The notes beneath the pieces are model-generated. The model was not told where the DNA came from, ran no database searches, and saw only the letters and a program-made list of their open reading frames with translations. Source: Exobasidium rhododendri (lineage: Eukaryota > Basidiomycota > Exobasidiomycetes > Exobasidiales > Exobasidiaceae). From it: a stretch of 64,000 bases of DNA. This document shows, piece after piece, positions 1-11,163 of the stretch (position 1 is the first letter of the stretch; each line of letters opens with the position of its first letter). A program made the position numbers and the translations under genes. The stretch lies in NCBI GenBank assembly GCA_026210745.1, contig CP110630.1, positions 2,542,001-2,606,000 of the forward strand, given 5' to 3'.

Positions 1-2
1 AT

Positions 3-582
3 TTGATACCTATGCTCCAGGATCCAGTCACGATAATAGCGGAAGTGCGACGCTTTGTTGATTATATCACAGAGGAGAAGTGTGGCCAAGTCCTCGTCTA
101 CGATGATGGTGAACGTTCTGATGCGCAGCATGTTTTATCGCTGTAAGTGTGATCTCGTCCCGACGTCTCAAGTGTGCGGAAATGCTTAATGTCAATCCTT
201 CTACCGGCCTCAAGATATGCAATGGAGAAGTATCGATGCCCAATTGATATTTCGTTGGTACACACTCAGCAGATACCCCAAGGAGGTAGGACACTACAGG
301 ACTCCTCCCAACGAGGGCCGATGAGAGTGGTAAGCCTTTCTCAGGAAATATTTGCAAATTAGCAGACCGCTAACACCATACTCCTGTCAGATGCAGGAGT
401 ATGAAGGGGCACGCAATGCTCTAGACACTTCGGCAAGGCAAGGCAGTGGTGTGTTCCACAGGGAGGGCAGCACAACATTGAAGCGGCGGAGAAGGGCAGA
501 GGAAGACTGGTCAGTAAGGCTTGGTAGAGAGTCTCAAGTGGACGTGTCTCTCATGCCACTTTCTCCATGCTCTTGGCAGTGA
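3..582 (+). CDS. 3' end of a dual-specificity-phosphatase-like (STYX-type) protein, partial
   Basis: The gene enters from the left edge in the frame that starts at base 3. Exons read 3-142, 215-329 and 391-582; the introns are GTAAGT...AAG and GTAAGC...CAG, the second with a GCTAAC branch-like site. The peptide has DPVTIIAEVRRFVDYI, then GQVLVYDDGERSDAQ, then YAMEKYRCPIDISLVHTQQ and MQEYEGARN. This order resembles the end of a DSP/STYX fold: P-loop, the helix after it and a closing QEYEAIY-like helix. The P-loop position reads VYDDGERS instead of HCxxGxxRS, so catalytic Cys and His are missing and the loop looks about two residues short. An Arg/Lys-rich tail (KRRRRAEED) follows. The family assignment is from recalled consensus and is tentative; the N-terminal part lies outside the window. 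Confidence 0.5.
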
Positions 583-698
583 CCTCAGTAGAGATAGCAA
601 AGGTCGTCCAAAAATCGAAAAGAGATCAAATACAAGTATGAGATGATCACGACCATCAAAGATCAAGATGGTATTGCATTGCTACGCTCGGTTCGTGT

Positions 699-2079
699 TT
701 AGACACGTTCAATAACGATTGCGATACCTTGACCACCTCCGATGCAAGCTGCGCCAATGGCGTACTTCTTGTCCAGTCTATGCAGGTTGTGCGCCAAATT
801 GGCCATGATACGAGCTCCCGAAGCACCAAGAGGATGGCCAAGAGCTGCAGAATAAAACGATGCGAGAAAGAAAACTATCAAAAACAGGGATCTGAGAAAA
901 GCGCTTTCCTCTCCCTCCACTCACCAATGGCACCACCGAACATGTTCGTCTTTTCGATAGGCAATTCCAGCTCTTTCTGCACACTAAGGAACTGGGCTGC
1001 AAATGCTTCGTTGACTTCGATCATATCAATATCTTGCATCGTCAGTCCTCCCGCTCGAGACATGGCCAATTTGATCGCCTCTACTGGTCCAATGCCCATG
1101 ATGGAAGGTTCACAAGCAGTGACTCCGTACGAAACGATACGGGCCAAGGGCTTCAAGTCGTATTCCTTGACGGCCGATTCACTCGCTATGATGTTGGCAG
1201 CCGCACCATCACAGATACCACTGGCGTTCCCTGCAGTGACAGTACCCTCCTTTTTGAACACGCTGGGTAGCTTTGCCAAGGATTCAATGGTAGTCTTGCC
1301 TCGCGGGTGTTCATCGACTGACATTGACTCAGTTGACTGCAGGAAGGAAGGGGGGGGGGAGTTTCAAGAATGTCAGGCCGTTGATCTATTTAAAAATTAC
1401 CCTTTTCTTTAATCGCTGCGTCTCCTACCTTCTTCACTTTAACTTCGACAGGGACAATCTCATCCTTGAAGGCGCCAGCCTCGGATGCTTCCTGCCATCT
1501 TTGCTGCGACAAGAGGGCGAACTCATCACACTGCTGCCTCGTGATGCTGTACTTTTGTGCCAAATTCTCCGCAGTGATGCCCATCGGTGTTGGTTTGGGG
1601 TAGACGTCTGTGAGAGCTGCTGCCAAACTGTCGACGAGCTTCAAGTCCACACCGAATCGAGTGTTACCGAATCGAACTCCATGTAGTGTGTACGGAGCCA
1701 TACTCATATTCTCTGTTCCACCGGTCAATACAACGTTTGAATCACCAACTTTGATCTCTTGAACAGCATTGATGATGGATTGAAATCCAGATCCACAAAG
1801 TCGATTCACATTCAACGCAGGTGTCGTCACGGGTAGCCCAGCATAATGACCGATATGTCGAGCTAGATAAGGTATGCTGTTGTCTGAACTGTGAACATTT
1901 CCAAATATTGTAGCATCAATCTTTGTCTCTGAGGGCAATTCGGCGAGTGCTGCTTTGGAAGCGATCCCTCCCAACTCTGCTGCTGTGAGATTGGCGAGTT
2001 TGCCGCCAAAGGCACCGAACGGCGTCCTCTTAGAAGCGACAATGAAGGAGTTAGTAAGAGTACGATAGGTGGCGTGCAT
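699..2079 (-). CDS. 3-ketoacyl-CoA thiolase / acetyl-CoA acyltransferase, ACAA2-like
   Basis: Exons 1401-2079, 925-1317 and 699-844 give 405 aa, the usual thiolase length. It catalyses the last step of fatty-acid beta-oxidation, thiolytic release of acetyl-CoA. The nucleophile Cys sits in [10 protein letters not shown], the NEAFA loop and GHPLG carry the active-site His region, and CIGGGQG holds the second Cys. The sequence follows mitochondrial ACAA2 ([26 protein letters not shown]) more closely than ERG10. There is no C-terminal peroxisomal SKL (it ends IERV) and only a short N-terminal extension, so a mitochondrial site is inferred, not proven. In the first intron the third of three nearby AGs must be used: it restores KVDEHPR, while the two upstream AGs lead to immediate stops. 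A run of about ten C on the sense strand precedes the acceptors. Confidence 0.93.
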
Positions 2080-2369
2080 GATGGCAGGGAGTGATGGGGT
2101 GGGGGTTCAAAAGGACAAAGGAGGACTGTGAGGGTGTGTGAACGAACAGCGGTCGATCCTTCGGCTTTTCCGGGGAGAGGAGATGTTTCGCGTCCGGGGA
2201 AAAGAAAAGAAAAAGAAAGCTCCGTCTGTGAAAAGTGTTAAAGGTTGATTTGGTATATATGATAAATGTGCAGTTCAGATGATGAGTCTTGGAAAGTAAT
2301 ACAGGAAGCTGTACAAGTACATGTTGATGGTGAGTTGGGGGGTTAAGCGCAAGCACGCTGCGATCGCCT

Positions 2370-4111
2370 CTAAAAGTACACACGAGTCGCTTGAGATATA
2401 GTCGATTCGATTGGGCAGTAGGGGCACTTGACTCGGCTGTGGAGAAGAAAGAAGGTAAAGAGAGGCGTCAGCGAATACAAGGTAGGAAGAGAGGGACCGT
2501 AGCAAGTCTGTGTTAGATTACTGCTCTTACCCTGAACCCTTCCCTAGTCTTGCGATCGTCTCGAGGCAGAGGACATGGCCACAATTGAGCATGGTGGGAG
2601 GATTTCCTTCTGTTCCTTGCTCTTTGGAGACGGGACAAGCAAAGGTGCTGTGGAATCGCAGATGAGCCGGCAGAGGAATTTCAACCTGTTAGGAGAAAAA
2701 TGAGAGAGGGAGCGTCAGACGAGAAATGAGGATTCAGTCAAGGTTATTCTTCTTTCGCTGAACTTTATCACTCACGGGAAGCTCATCTGCTTGACTCCAC
2801 TCGTTACCCTTCTCCTTCATCAGCGATCGCACTTTGATGATGATGTTCAGGGCGCCTCCAGCCCCTACCTCGACTGCAACTTTCAGCGGCGCTTCCCTAG
2901 CCACACCTTGTCGAGCTGTGTACTCTCGCTGGAACAGAGGAGCAAGTGTAGGACCGTGCATTTGATCTTCATCTAGAAAGTAATGATAAGCGCTAGGAAT
3001 GCGGAGCAGCAATGATTCTTTATCGAATGGCGTCTCAGCACCACCATGTACGTGAGAGTCGGGTAAGAATAGCAGGAAGGTAAAGAGACGTTTTATCTCT
3101 TCCAAATGCATAGGTTGTGTAGGCCTAAGATGTTGCCGCCCGTACAACAGTGCTGCTTCTGCCCTCGAAGTGGTGGGAAGGTCCCCATCTGCATTGAGTC
3201 TTTTGCGAGCGAATTTCGTACTTGGACTGGCGTCTCGTTGAATGTACTCTTCATCCTCCATTGCCTCTCCATCAGGATCGCTCTGTGTATCGTGATGTTC
3301 CTTTGCCTCCATGAATTGGTCGTTGCTGGCCTCGCCTTCCATGTCATCATCTTCATCCATCTCGCCTTGATCGCTCGTCCTCTCCTTGCCCAGGGCAATG
3401 CGTAGGAAACGACTTCGATGCAGAGCAAACTCCAACTGACTAGACCGAGCTTCTAGGAATGCAGACTCACGTTCCGTCCAATCAATAGCCGTGGACAAGT
3501 GACCTGATCTTATGTCTGTCAGGGTAGAGTGTAATGCTTGGAAGTCGCCAATGTAGGAGGGCGGTGTCTGAGGGAGCTTTGATTCCTGCACAAAACACAA
3601 TGGAGGCAGAAGTAAGAATGTGAGCCTGGAGAGAAATGGCGATGCCGACTCTCACCGCTTCAAATCTCTTGGCCGCCTCCCACTCTCCACTTCTCATCAA
3701 GTGATCTCTGACCACCCTGTTCAACGACGTCTGTGCTGCTTCGCTTTGAAATAGACTGTAATCAGCCACTCCATCGATTGATATTGTGAACTTTTTGTCA
3801 AGTGATTTGCTCAGCCTGGTGAGTGAATTATAATACTCCTTGTGTTTGTCGTTGATTGTCTTTGAGCACTTTGCGACCTTCTTTTCTAGCTGGTTTGCTA
3901 GGATAGAGTTTGGCAGTGTGCTTTGCTTTGCCTCTTCAAGAGATCGTATGAGCTCATCTAATGCGTCAATGACAGTCTCCTTTGTGTTGCTAGTCTTTGA
4001 AGGTCGAGAGGAAGAGCCTGCTTTGTTCGTTGCAATGGTATAGGGTTGCGGTATGCCCAAGCCAGGCGCCTTCTCTAGGACTCGCTGGACCTCCTTCTGA
4101 ATGCCCTCCAT
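2370..4111 (-). CDS. RMD5: GID/CTLH E3 ubiquitin ligase RING subunit Rmd5/Gid2
   Basis: Exons 3656-4111, 2776-3585, 2531-2685 and 2370-2436 give 495 aa. In yeast this subunit, with its partner Fyv10/Gid9, forms the catalytic centre of the GID complex that degrades gluconeogenic enzymes when glucose returns. An LisH-like helix (VVRDHLMRSGEWEAAKRFEA) is followed by a CTLH region (LTDIRSGHLSTAIDWTERE), an acidic linker of roughly 80 residues absent from short homologues, a CRA region, and a C-terminal RING. The RING is the reduced Rmd5 type: CPVSKEQ...NPP.MLNCGHVLC...CPYC. The start at 4111 is the first Met before conserved sequence; an in-frame Met at 4267 exists but adds unsupported residues. 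The gene is divergent from the ataxin-3 gene. Confidence 0.93.
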
Positions 4112-4469
4112 GTTTAGGCGAGAGGGCTTAATAAAGGCCTGGGCGATTGAGATGAAGAAGACAGTGACGTGCTGATCTTGTTGTATGGCCAAGAGCGCAA
4201 AGGAGTTGAGGAAGGTCGAACAGCAGCAGGACAAAAAGGGGGAGATGGTGGTACGAACTCGAAACACGACCGCTGACCTCGTCGCTAGGACTAAAGAGCA
4301 ACTCGGCCGGTTATCTGGCGCGATCTGTGGTCTTTTAAACTCAACTCCAAGTGGAGCGAGCGTCGTTAGCCCTTTCGCGACTGACTGCAGCGTAAGCTCA
4401 TCAAGCTTCTTTCACCCACTTTGGAAGGAATGGCGACGGCATCGGCATCGCTCATACCACACATTCATC
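4112..4469. promoter_or_regulatory. Shared divergent promoter of RMD5 and ataxin-3
   Basis: These 358 bp lie between two start codons pointing away from each other. The stretch is purine/pyrimidine mixed with no ORF of note, and I see no clear TATA box or known motif. It must contain both 5' UTRs and both promoters. Confidence 0.6.
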
Positions 4470-6465
4470 ATGGTAGGTGATGCGGTGCTTCACTCGAAGG
4501 CGGTGTAGTAAGACTTGCTCATTTTTTTCCTTTGACTACCCTTTACATAGAACGGCAAGAAGAAGGCTCAATGTTATGTGCTCAACACGCTCTAAATGCT
4601 CTTTTACAAGGCAATTATTATGACCCGTCGCAATTGGCGGACTTGGCAAGGCAACTAGATGACCTGGAAAAGAGTCAGCTGGACGAAGAAGCATGGCGAA
4701 GTAGAGATGTAGCAAGTCTCAACATGGACGACACGGGTGAGTGAGAAAGGGAATCCTGCTTCAACTACCTCATCGTCCTGATTTCTTCCCTTCCTTTGCA
4801 GGATACTTCAGCGTTTCTGTACTGGAGAAGGCGTTGGAGGTGTGGGGCTTAAGTCTGTTGCGATGGCGCAGTGAGGAGATGAGACCTTTTCAATCGAGAC
4901 CGGAAGAGCAGTTGGCATTTGTCTTGAATTTAGACTCACATTGGTTCACTATTCGAGGCTTCCTCGGAGGATACTGGTGAGCAGGGAACGAATGGCATCT
5001 AAATTGTGGGCATTCGTGCTGACGAAGAGCGGTATGCCTTCTTGTTCCAATTCAAAGGTACAATCTCAATAGCTTTCTGCCACAGCCAAGCTGGGTAGGA
5101 CCATCTTATCTGGGTGCCCTTTTAAACGCTGCCGAGACGGAAGGCTATTCCGTTTTTGTGGTGCGAGCACAGGATGATTCTAGGGGCATCTTCCAGAGCT
5201 CTCTAGCGGACGAGTGTGCTGCGACACTCCCGAATGCCTCTGTGGCGGGCGGCCAGGGTAGCGAAACGCTCGATTCAACTGTTTCCGCGCAAGGACTGCG
5301 ACCTTCGATAGCTTCAAAGTCGCCTTCGACTAGTGCTAGTATCAAGGAAGGTGGTCTAGAAGATGAAGAGGCGGATATCCAGGCAGCTCTGAGAGCAAGC
5401 ATGGCAGGCGCAGATCTAGGAAGCGGTGGAAGTGGATCAGCTTCTTCTCGCATGCATAGCCCACTAGTGGTAGGTCAACGTCGCTTTCGCGGTGGCAACA
5501 TCGGGGAAGAAGATTCGTACGAAGACGAGGAGGAGACGGATGCGCATGTTGATGCCATTGCACCCAGTAGACGTCGTGCGAGGGGAATGGGACCAGGTGA
5601 AGGATCAAATCTGGTCTCATCAAGGGGTTTAGGAGTTCCTTACGTACTTCCGAGTGCTAGCGGAGGAAGGAGGAGAACAAGTCGATTACAGACAGAAGAA
5701 GAGGAGAGAAATACGACCATGAGAAGGATACAGAGGGCGATGCGCCGACCCAGCGGCAGTCATCAGCACCCGATTGCACTGGACGATGACGACGAGGGCG
5801 AAGACGATCTCGAGGTGTTGGGAGCCACGCGTACAGGCAACGAAGAGGAAGATGACGAAGTTGATGATCTTGAAGGTCTGGACATGGCTACCTCTACTCC
5901 TCGCTCGCCCTTCTTGAACCCGGTACTGATGAACTTGGCAGGAGGCAGTGGAAGCAATAGCGACGATGACTTTCATTCAATTTCGAGTGGGGAAGGGAAT
6001 TTGGACGAAAGTCGGGTGGCAGCAGATGCAGCGGTCTTGCGTCGACAGGCGTTGATGAGCGATCGTAGCTACGACGATGAAGATGCACAGTTACAAGCAG
6101 CACTCGCCGCTTCGATTCGAGATGCTGAAGCCGGGGAAGAGACTATTCCGTCCACGGCGAACTGGATCAGTGAAGAAGATAGCAAGGCAATACGAGAAGC
6201 TCAGACTGCCAGTTGGACTAGTACGATAGTCCGACAAGATAGCAGCGAGACAAGGCCCCCGCCGACCGATGTGGCGAGGATAGCAAAGATGAGGGCTGAG
6301 GCAAAGCAAAAGGAGGAAGACGAAAGATTGGGCATCACCAGAGACGAGTCTATGAATGTTTCGGAAGGTGGTGTCGACGATGAGGAGAGCGACGAAGAGG
6401 ACGGTGAGCCCCAAATGACGGCAGAAGAGATGAGAAAAGCCCGACTGGCTCGATTTGGGAGTTGA
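4470..6465 (+). CDS. Ataxin-3-like deubiquitinase (Josephin domain plus UIMs)
   Basis: Exons 4470-4476, 4551-4736, 4802-4976 and 5058-6465 give 591 aa. The Josephin cysteine protease domain fills about the first 200 residues: catalytic Cys in SMLCAQHALN, His in LDSHWFTIRG and Asn in YNLNSFLP; GNYYDPSQLADLA and DDTGYFSVSVLEKAL are further family blocks. Two ubiquitin-interacting motifs follow (EEADIQAALRASM and EDAQLQAALAASI) in a long acidic, Ser-rich tail, with a weaker third at EEDSKAIREAQTAS. There is no polyglutamine tract. At 591 aa it is much longer than human ataxin-3 (about 360). The first exon is uncertain: a 7-nt initiator exon (ATGGTAG) at 4470 gives a correct frame and a 74-bp intron, but a longer upstream exon is possible. 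Confidence 0.9.
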
Positions 6466-6592
6466 TTGTACTAGAGAGTGGGAAGAAGGCTTGTACAAGA
6501 TCACATTGAGAATGATGATAGATGTCACATACTGTTACATTGACGTCCGCATCCAAGGCTGTTTGATAGAGACGAGGGGAATGGGGGAAGAA

Positions 6593-9500
6593 TTACAAGG
6601 GTTGAGAGGAAGCCTCGACGAATTCATAAGCGTCATCTTGAGTGATGGGCTGTAGAGACGAGACTTTTTGTGCGTTGAAGAGGACTGTGTGTGTGCGTGT
6701 GAAGAGAGAGAGAAGACAAGTAAGCATGGCCACGTCTTGTATCCACTAGCTATGCGGTGCGAGACTCACCTCCGTAGTGCTTTCCACCTACGCCGACTAG
6801 CTCTGGTCGAAATGTCGTGGTGATGAACTGAGCTTCGGCGCTGAGTTCTTGGATCAAGGACGCTACTGCAGTTCGATATTGAGCGTCCAGATTGGCATCG
6901 ATCTCGTCAAAGAGGTAGAAGGGAGCAGAATCGCACTTCTGGATAGCAAAGACAAGAGCGAGCGCCACCAACGACTTCTGACCGCCTGAGAGCTGCTGAA
7001 TTTGGAGACCTTCATCGACTTTTGAATTGAAGGAAACCTTGATCAAGACACCGATGTAATTTTCCACGTTGGCCGTCTTTACCTTGGCCCGTTTCATAGC
7101 GACATCGCCGTCATCATCTCCCTCTTCTTCTTCTTCGTCGTCGTCGTCGTCGTCGTCGTCATCCTCTTCGCCCTCGCTGCTGTCTGCCCCGCCTTCTGCG
7201 TTCAGATCGGCCCGCTTTTCAATAGCAAGACTGCCTCTGCCCACCGGCACCAGTCTCTCGAAGATCTCAGCAAAGTTCTTTTGCACCTGCTTGAAGGTTC
7301 TCTCGATAGCCTCGTCCTTCTGCATGTCAAACTTCACGACCAGGCCTTCGATGCTCTCCTTTGACTTCTCCAACTCTGCCCGTCTGTCCAATAGTTCGTC
7401 TCGCAGCTTAGTGAAGCCTTCGTACTGCTCCACCGCTCTCTTGTTCACATTCGAGTACTTCTTTAGGGCAGCATTGATAGCGTGCAACTTCTTCAGAATA
7501 CTTTCTGCCGTCTGACTGGTGTACTTGTTGTACGACTCGCCAGGGATGACGCCCAACTCTCGAATCTTTCTTTCGGCGTCCGACCTTCGATTGGCTAGCT
7601 CTCTCGTCTTTGCCATCACCCTCGTCACGACCTTTTCATGCTTCTCGAGCTTGCGTGCTTCCTCGGCTTGGACTCGAGTCATTCGATCCACTTCTTCCTG
7701 CACTTCCTTTGTCTCTGCTTCCGTACTCTCTACTTGCTGTTCCAATCGGTCGAGCGCTTTTTGACATTCTCTCAGCTGCTTCTTTGCAACACCAAGCTGC
7801 TTCTTGCGAGCGCTACTACTCTGGGCATTGCCGCCCCCACCGCCTTCTCCCATGCTGGCCATGTCTTGACTAAACGTCGTGCCCTCTTCCATCATCTCCA
7901 GCTGAGTGGTGATCACTTCACGAGCGTTCTTGAGGCTGCCGTTCAGCTCGATCTCCATCATTGTCCTTTCGTTGGTCAACTCCATCACTCGCTTGACAAG
8001 CTGAGCCACTTCCTTTTCTTGCTGGTCGATCGACAACGTCAATGTCTTCAGGGTAGCCTCTTCTTCCGCCTGCAAACCTCGTCTTAAGGGCGACTTTAGC
8101 TCCTCCTCCAATGCCCTTTTCTTCAACGCACAGGTGCTCAGCTCTCTCTCGATCTGCTCTTGCGCCAATCGCAGACGTTGGAGCTTCTCCTGGCATTGCG
8201 ACTCTTCCTCTCGCATAGACTGAAGCTCGCTCTGGATCAAGTGACGACTCTGCATGATGCGATGGCTTCGATTCTCCAGTTGCTGCTTCTCGCCGGTCAA
8301 GACGGTGATTCTTTGATCCAGATTCAAGACCTCCCCTCGAATCTCTTCCAATCGACTCGCTTCCGAATGATAGAGCGCCTGCCAAGTAGCAATCTTCTGC
8401 ACCGTGTCCAAGCGGGAGTTTCTAGGATTGTGGAAACCACCGGTCAGAGCGCCCTTTCTCTCTACGCGATCGCCATCCAGTGTGATTCCGTTGACACCGT
8501 GGCTCTTGACATACGACGAAGCGATCTCAAGGGTGGGACAGACGATAGTCCTTCCAAACACCTGATCCATGGCTAGCTTGTATCTTGGCTCAAAGCGGAC
8601 CTTGTTGATCATGAGAATGGCATCCGTGTTCTCCTGAAAGGCAACCGTTTGTGGCTTGATACGGTTGAGCGGAATGAACGTCACTCTACCGCTGCTCTCC
8701 TGATTCATCACTTGGAGCAGCCTGCTTGCCGTTTCGTCCGTATCAACGACGACATGGAACAGACTCTGGCCTGCCGTCACTTCCACCGCCGTCTTGTACA
8801 TGTCCACGACGGTGAACAGCTTGTAGAGCGGTCCAAAGACGCCTGGCAAGCTCAGCCTCTTTGTGATCTCTTCCACAGCTGCAAGACCTCTCGACGTTGA
8901 TCTGTCCATCATACTGGCCAGTTGCTTCACTGCGGTGTCCAACTTCTCCTTTGCAATAGAAGAACTGCCTCTCAATTTTTCCTCCTCTTTCCACAGCAGC
9001 TTCTTCTTTTCCGTCAGGTGATCTTCCTGCTTCTTCAGCTCATCCCACTTTGCGCTTCTCTCCTCGATGAACTTCTTCCTCTGCTCCATGGCTTCCTCCT
9101 TCTGCGTCACAGTCTCTTCGATGGCCTTCACCCGTGCTTCTACCTGCATGGCTTCCTCCTGCACTTCTTCTCTACTCCTTCTTTGCAGCGTCTCATACTC
9201 TCCAAGAGATTGTAGCTCTCCTTGCAAGGCTGCATCTCTTTGCGCCTGATTCTGGAATTGATTGCTTCTTGCTTCTTTCGCAAACATCAGTCCCACCTTT
9301 GCATTGGTGTCATCCAGCTGTGCTCGCTTGTCCGCTAAATCCTTTGCCTTGTCTGCGAGAAGTGGAATGTGACCCATCAAGTCGCCTTCGACTACAGCGA
9401 TTCGTTCGTCCAGTTCTCTTGCCTTTGCTTCCAATTCTGGCCTCGTCAGACCGGTCTGTTCTGCTCGTTCTTCGTCGTCGTTGATTTCTGATTCCAGTTG

Positions 9501-10868
9501 CGCTTGCTTTCGAGCCAAGTCTCCACGTTCTTGGACGAGCGCATCCCTTTCTCTCGTCTGCATCTGCATCTGAGCAATCAAGTTGCTGAGCTTCTCTGTC
9601 ATCGTCTGTGATGGCGACGAAGGGATTTGGCAAAAAGGTCAGTACGCTTGCCCCTAGAACCCTCACTCCCATGATCAATCTCTCTCCACGCACCAAGAGC
9701 ACTGCATCCTTCTCCCAGAACATCTTCGATGCAATCTCCATTCGGCCTGCATCTTCCTTCTTCCTCGCTTCTAGATCTTCCATCGATCCGAGGACATCCT
9801 GCAGCTCCTTGTATGAAAGGGCATACTCCAGGCCTCGTCTCTCTTTATCCTTCGTGAGGTATTCTTTCAGCTCCTTCCGCTCCTTGTCCAAGTCTGCCTG
9901 TCGGTCTATCAATTCTTGCAAGGACGTCTCGACTCTTTCTGTGCTGAATTTCGTCTCTTCTAAGATCTGCAATGAAGCTGCTCTTCGGTCCACATAGACA
10001 TTGGCCCCGGCAATCTCCTTGAGCAGATTCAGTCGATCAACATCCTTCATGTTGGTGAGGCGAGCTATCTGCGATGTTTGTCGAGATGTTCAAATCAGCA
10101 CGCTATCAGAGCCTGCACCTCTTTTCCACCTTCCGACTTCCTTCCCACTCACCCTTCCTTGCGGTACAATATAGTATGGATTTGATCTGCTGAAGCCGGC
10201 CGCCTCCAACATGTTTATGACGTCCCGCTTTGTGACGCTCTTTCCATCAAGAGTGTACTCATCCTTCTTGACTCCGATCGTTCTTCGCAAGGTAAGTTCA
10301 GAATTGGAGCCGTAGGGAAAGCGACCGTCTGAATTATCAAAGACAATCTCGACGAACGCTGACAGTGTTGCAGAAACAGAAGCGGAGGAATCGTGCAGGA
10401 GTGCTTGACGTTCTTCACGAGACATGGAAGTGTATGCGTCCGACAAGACGAATCGAATCGCTGCAAGGGAAGGGGACACAGGCGTAATTATTTAAGCGTT
10501 TGTCGACTAGGAATGAATGCCATTACCTCCTCATCTTTCTCTCATCTTTTTCTCTTCTTTTTCCTTGTCGGCCAACACTACTTACCTGCAAAAAAGTTGC
10601 TCTTTCCACTGCCATTTCGACCCACGACGACATTGTGTCCCGGGCTGCGCGCATGAATCATCAATGATTTCTGCGGTCAGTAAGTGCCACCCCCTCCAAG
10701 TAAATCGACACTTTCCATACGCACCTAAACTCCTCGACAGCCGTCTGATCTCGATACGACTTGAAGCCCTGGATCCTCAGCGTCTGCAATGGAGAATCTT
10801 ACTCTTGATGAACATTTGCATCTCTTTCAAACAACACCACACGTCTCTCGACTCACCTTGATGTGCAT
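6593..10868 (-). CDS. SMC3: Cohesin subunit SMC3
   Basis: Seven exons (10857-10868, 10725-10783, 10586-10644, 10153-10460, 9694-10068, 6770-9602, 6593-6684) give 1245 aa, standard for SMC3. It forms the cohesin ring with SMC1 and kleisin and holds sister chromatids together. Visible parts: Walker [10 protein letters not shown] (residues 32-40), the acetylated lysine pair in GVKKDEY (about K108/K109, substrate of Eco1 in known homologues), long coiled coils, hinge with [16 protein letters not shown] and GALTGGF, ABC signature [14 protein letters not shown] and Walker B FYLFDEID. An acidic run of Asp/Glu, encoded by a trinucleotide repeat at about 7121-7170, precedes the C-terminal head. Exon 1 encodes only MHIK. 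The exon 2/3 joint (TTTAG/CCCGGG) restores [12 protein letters not shown]. It lies directly downstream of RFC4 on the same strand. Confidence 0.97.
7121..7170. repeat. Trinucleotide repeat (TCG/TCT) encoding acidic run of SMC3
   Basis: The plus strand shows repeated TTC then TCG triplets. On the coding minus strand they read as GAA/GAC runs, giving the Asp/Glu stretch before the SMC3 C-terminal ATPase head. Such tracts are prone to length change. Confidence 0.85.
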
Positions 10869-10983
10869 TTTGTTCTGCCGCTTCCAAGAGACGCAACGGG
10901 AGGGGGGAGGACTGGAGAAGACAAGGGAAGCAAGGTCGAGGGTGAAAGTTGGAGCAAGGGCGCGGCGCACAAACCAACACCAA

Positions 10984-11025
10984 ACGCGTTGCACCTATTC
11001 TACGCGATGCGAGTAAAAGACGCGT
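10984..11025. promoter_or_regulatory. Two MluI cell-cycle boxes (ACGCGT) upstream of SMC3
   Basis: ACGCGT occurs at 10984-10989 and again at 11020-11025, 36 bp apart and about 120-160 bp upstream of the SMC3 start codon, inside the 295-bp gap between RFC4 and SMC3. In yeasts this palindrome is bound by MBF and drives G1/S transcription. Function here is inferred from motif, spacing and gene identity. Confidence 0.6.
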
Positions 11026-11163
11026 CGTCGGTAGGTGATTGCGCGACAAATAAGGTAAAATGTGTGTAATAAAGGATGTGCGTTTGATAATCAATCCTTT
11101 TTGTATACGTAGGAAGAAGGGTAATGATAGGTAAAAGTACAGAGAGAGGAGATGACGTGCCTC

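Noticed and set aside
729-1412. Long open frame antisense to the thiolase gene
   Set aside because: It crosses thiolase introns and coding sequence with no own features; a shadow frame.
7069-7515. Ser-rich antisense frame in SMC3
   Set aside because: It is produced by the trinucleotide repeat read on the other strand.
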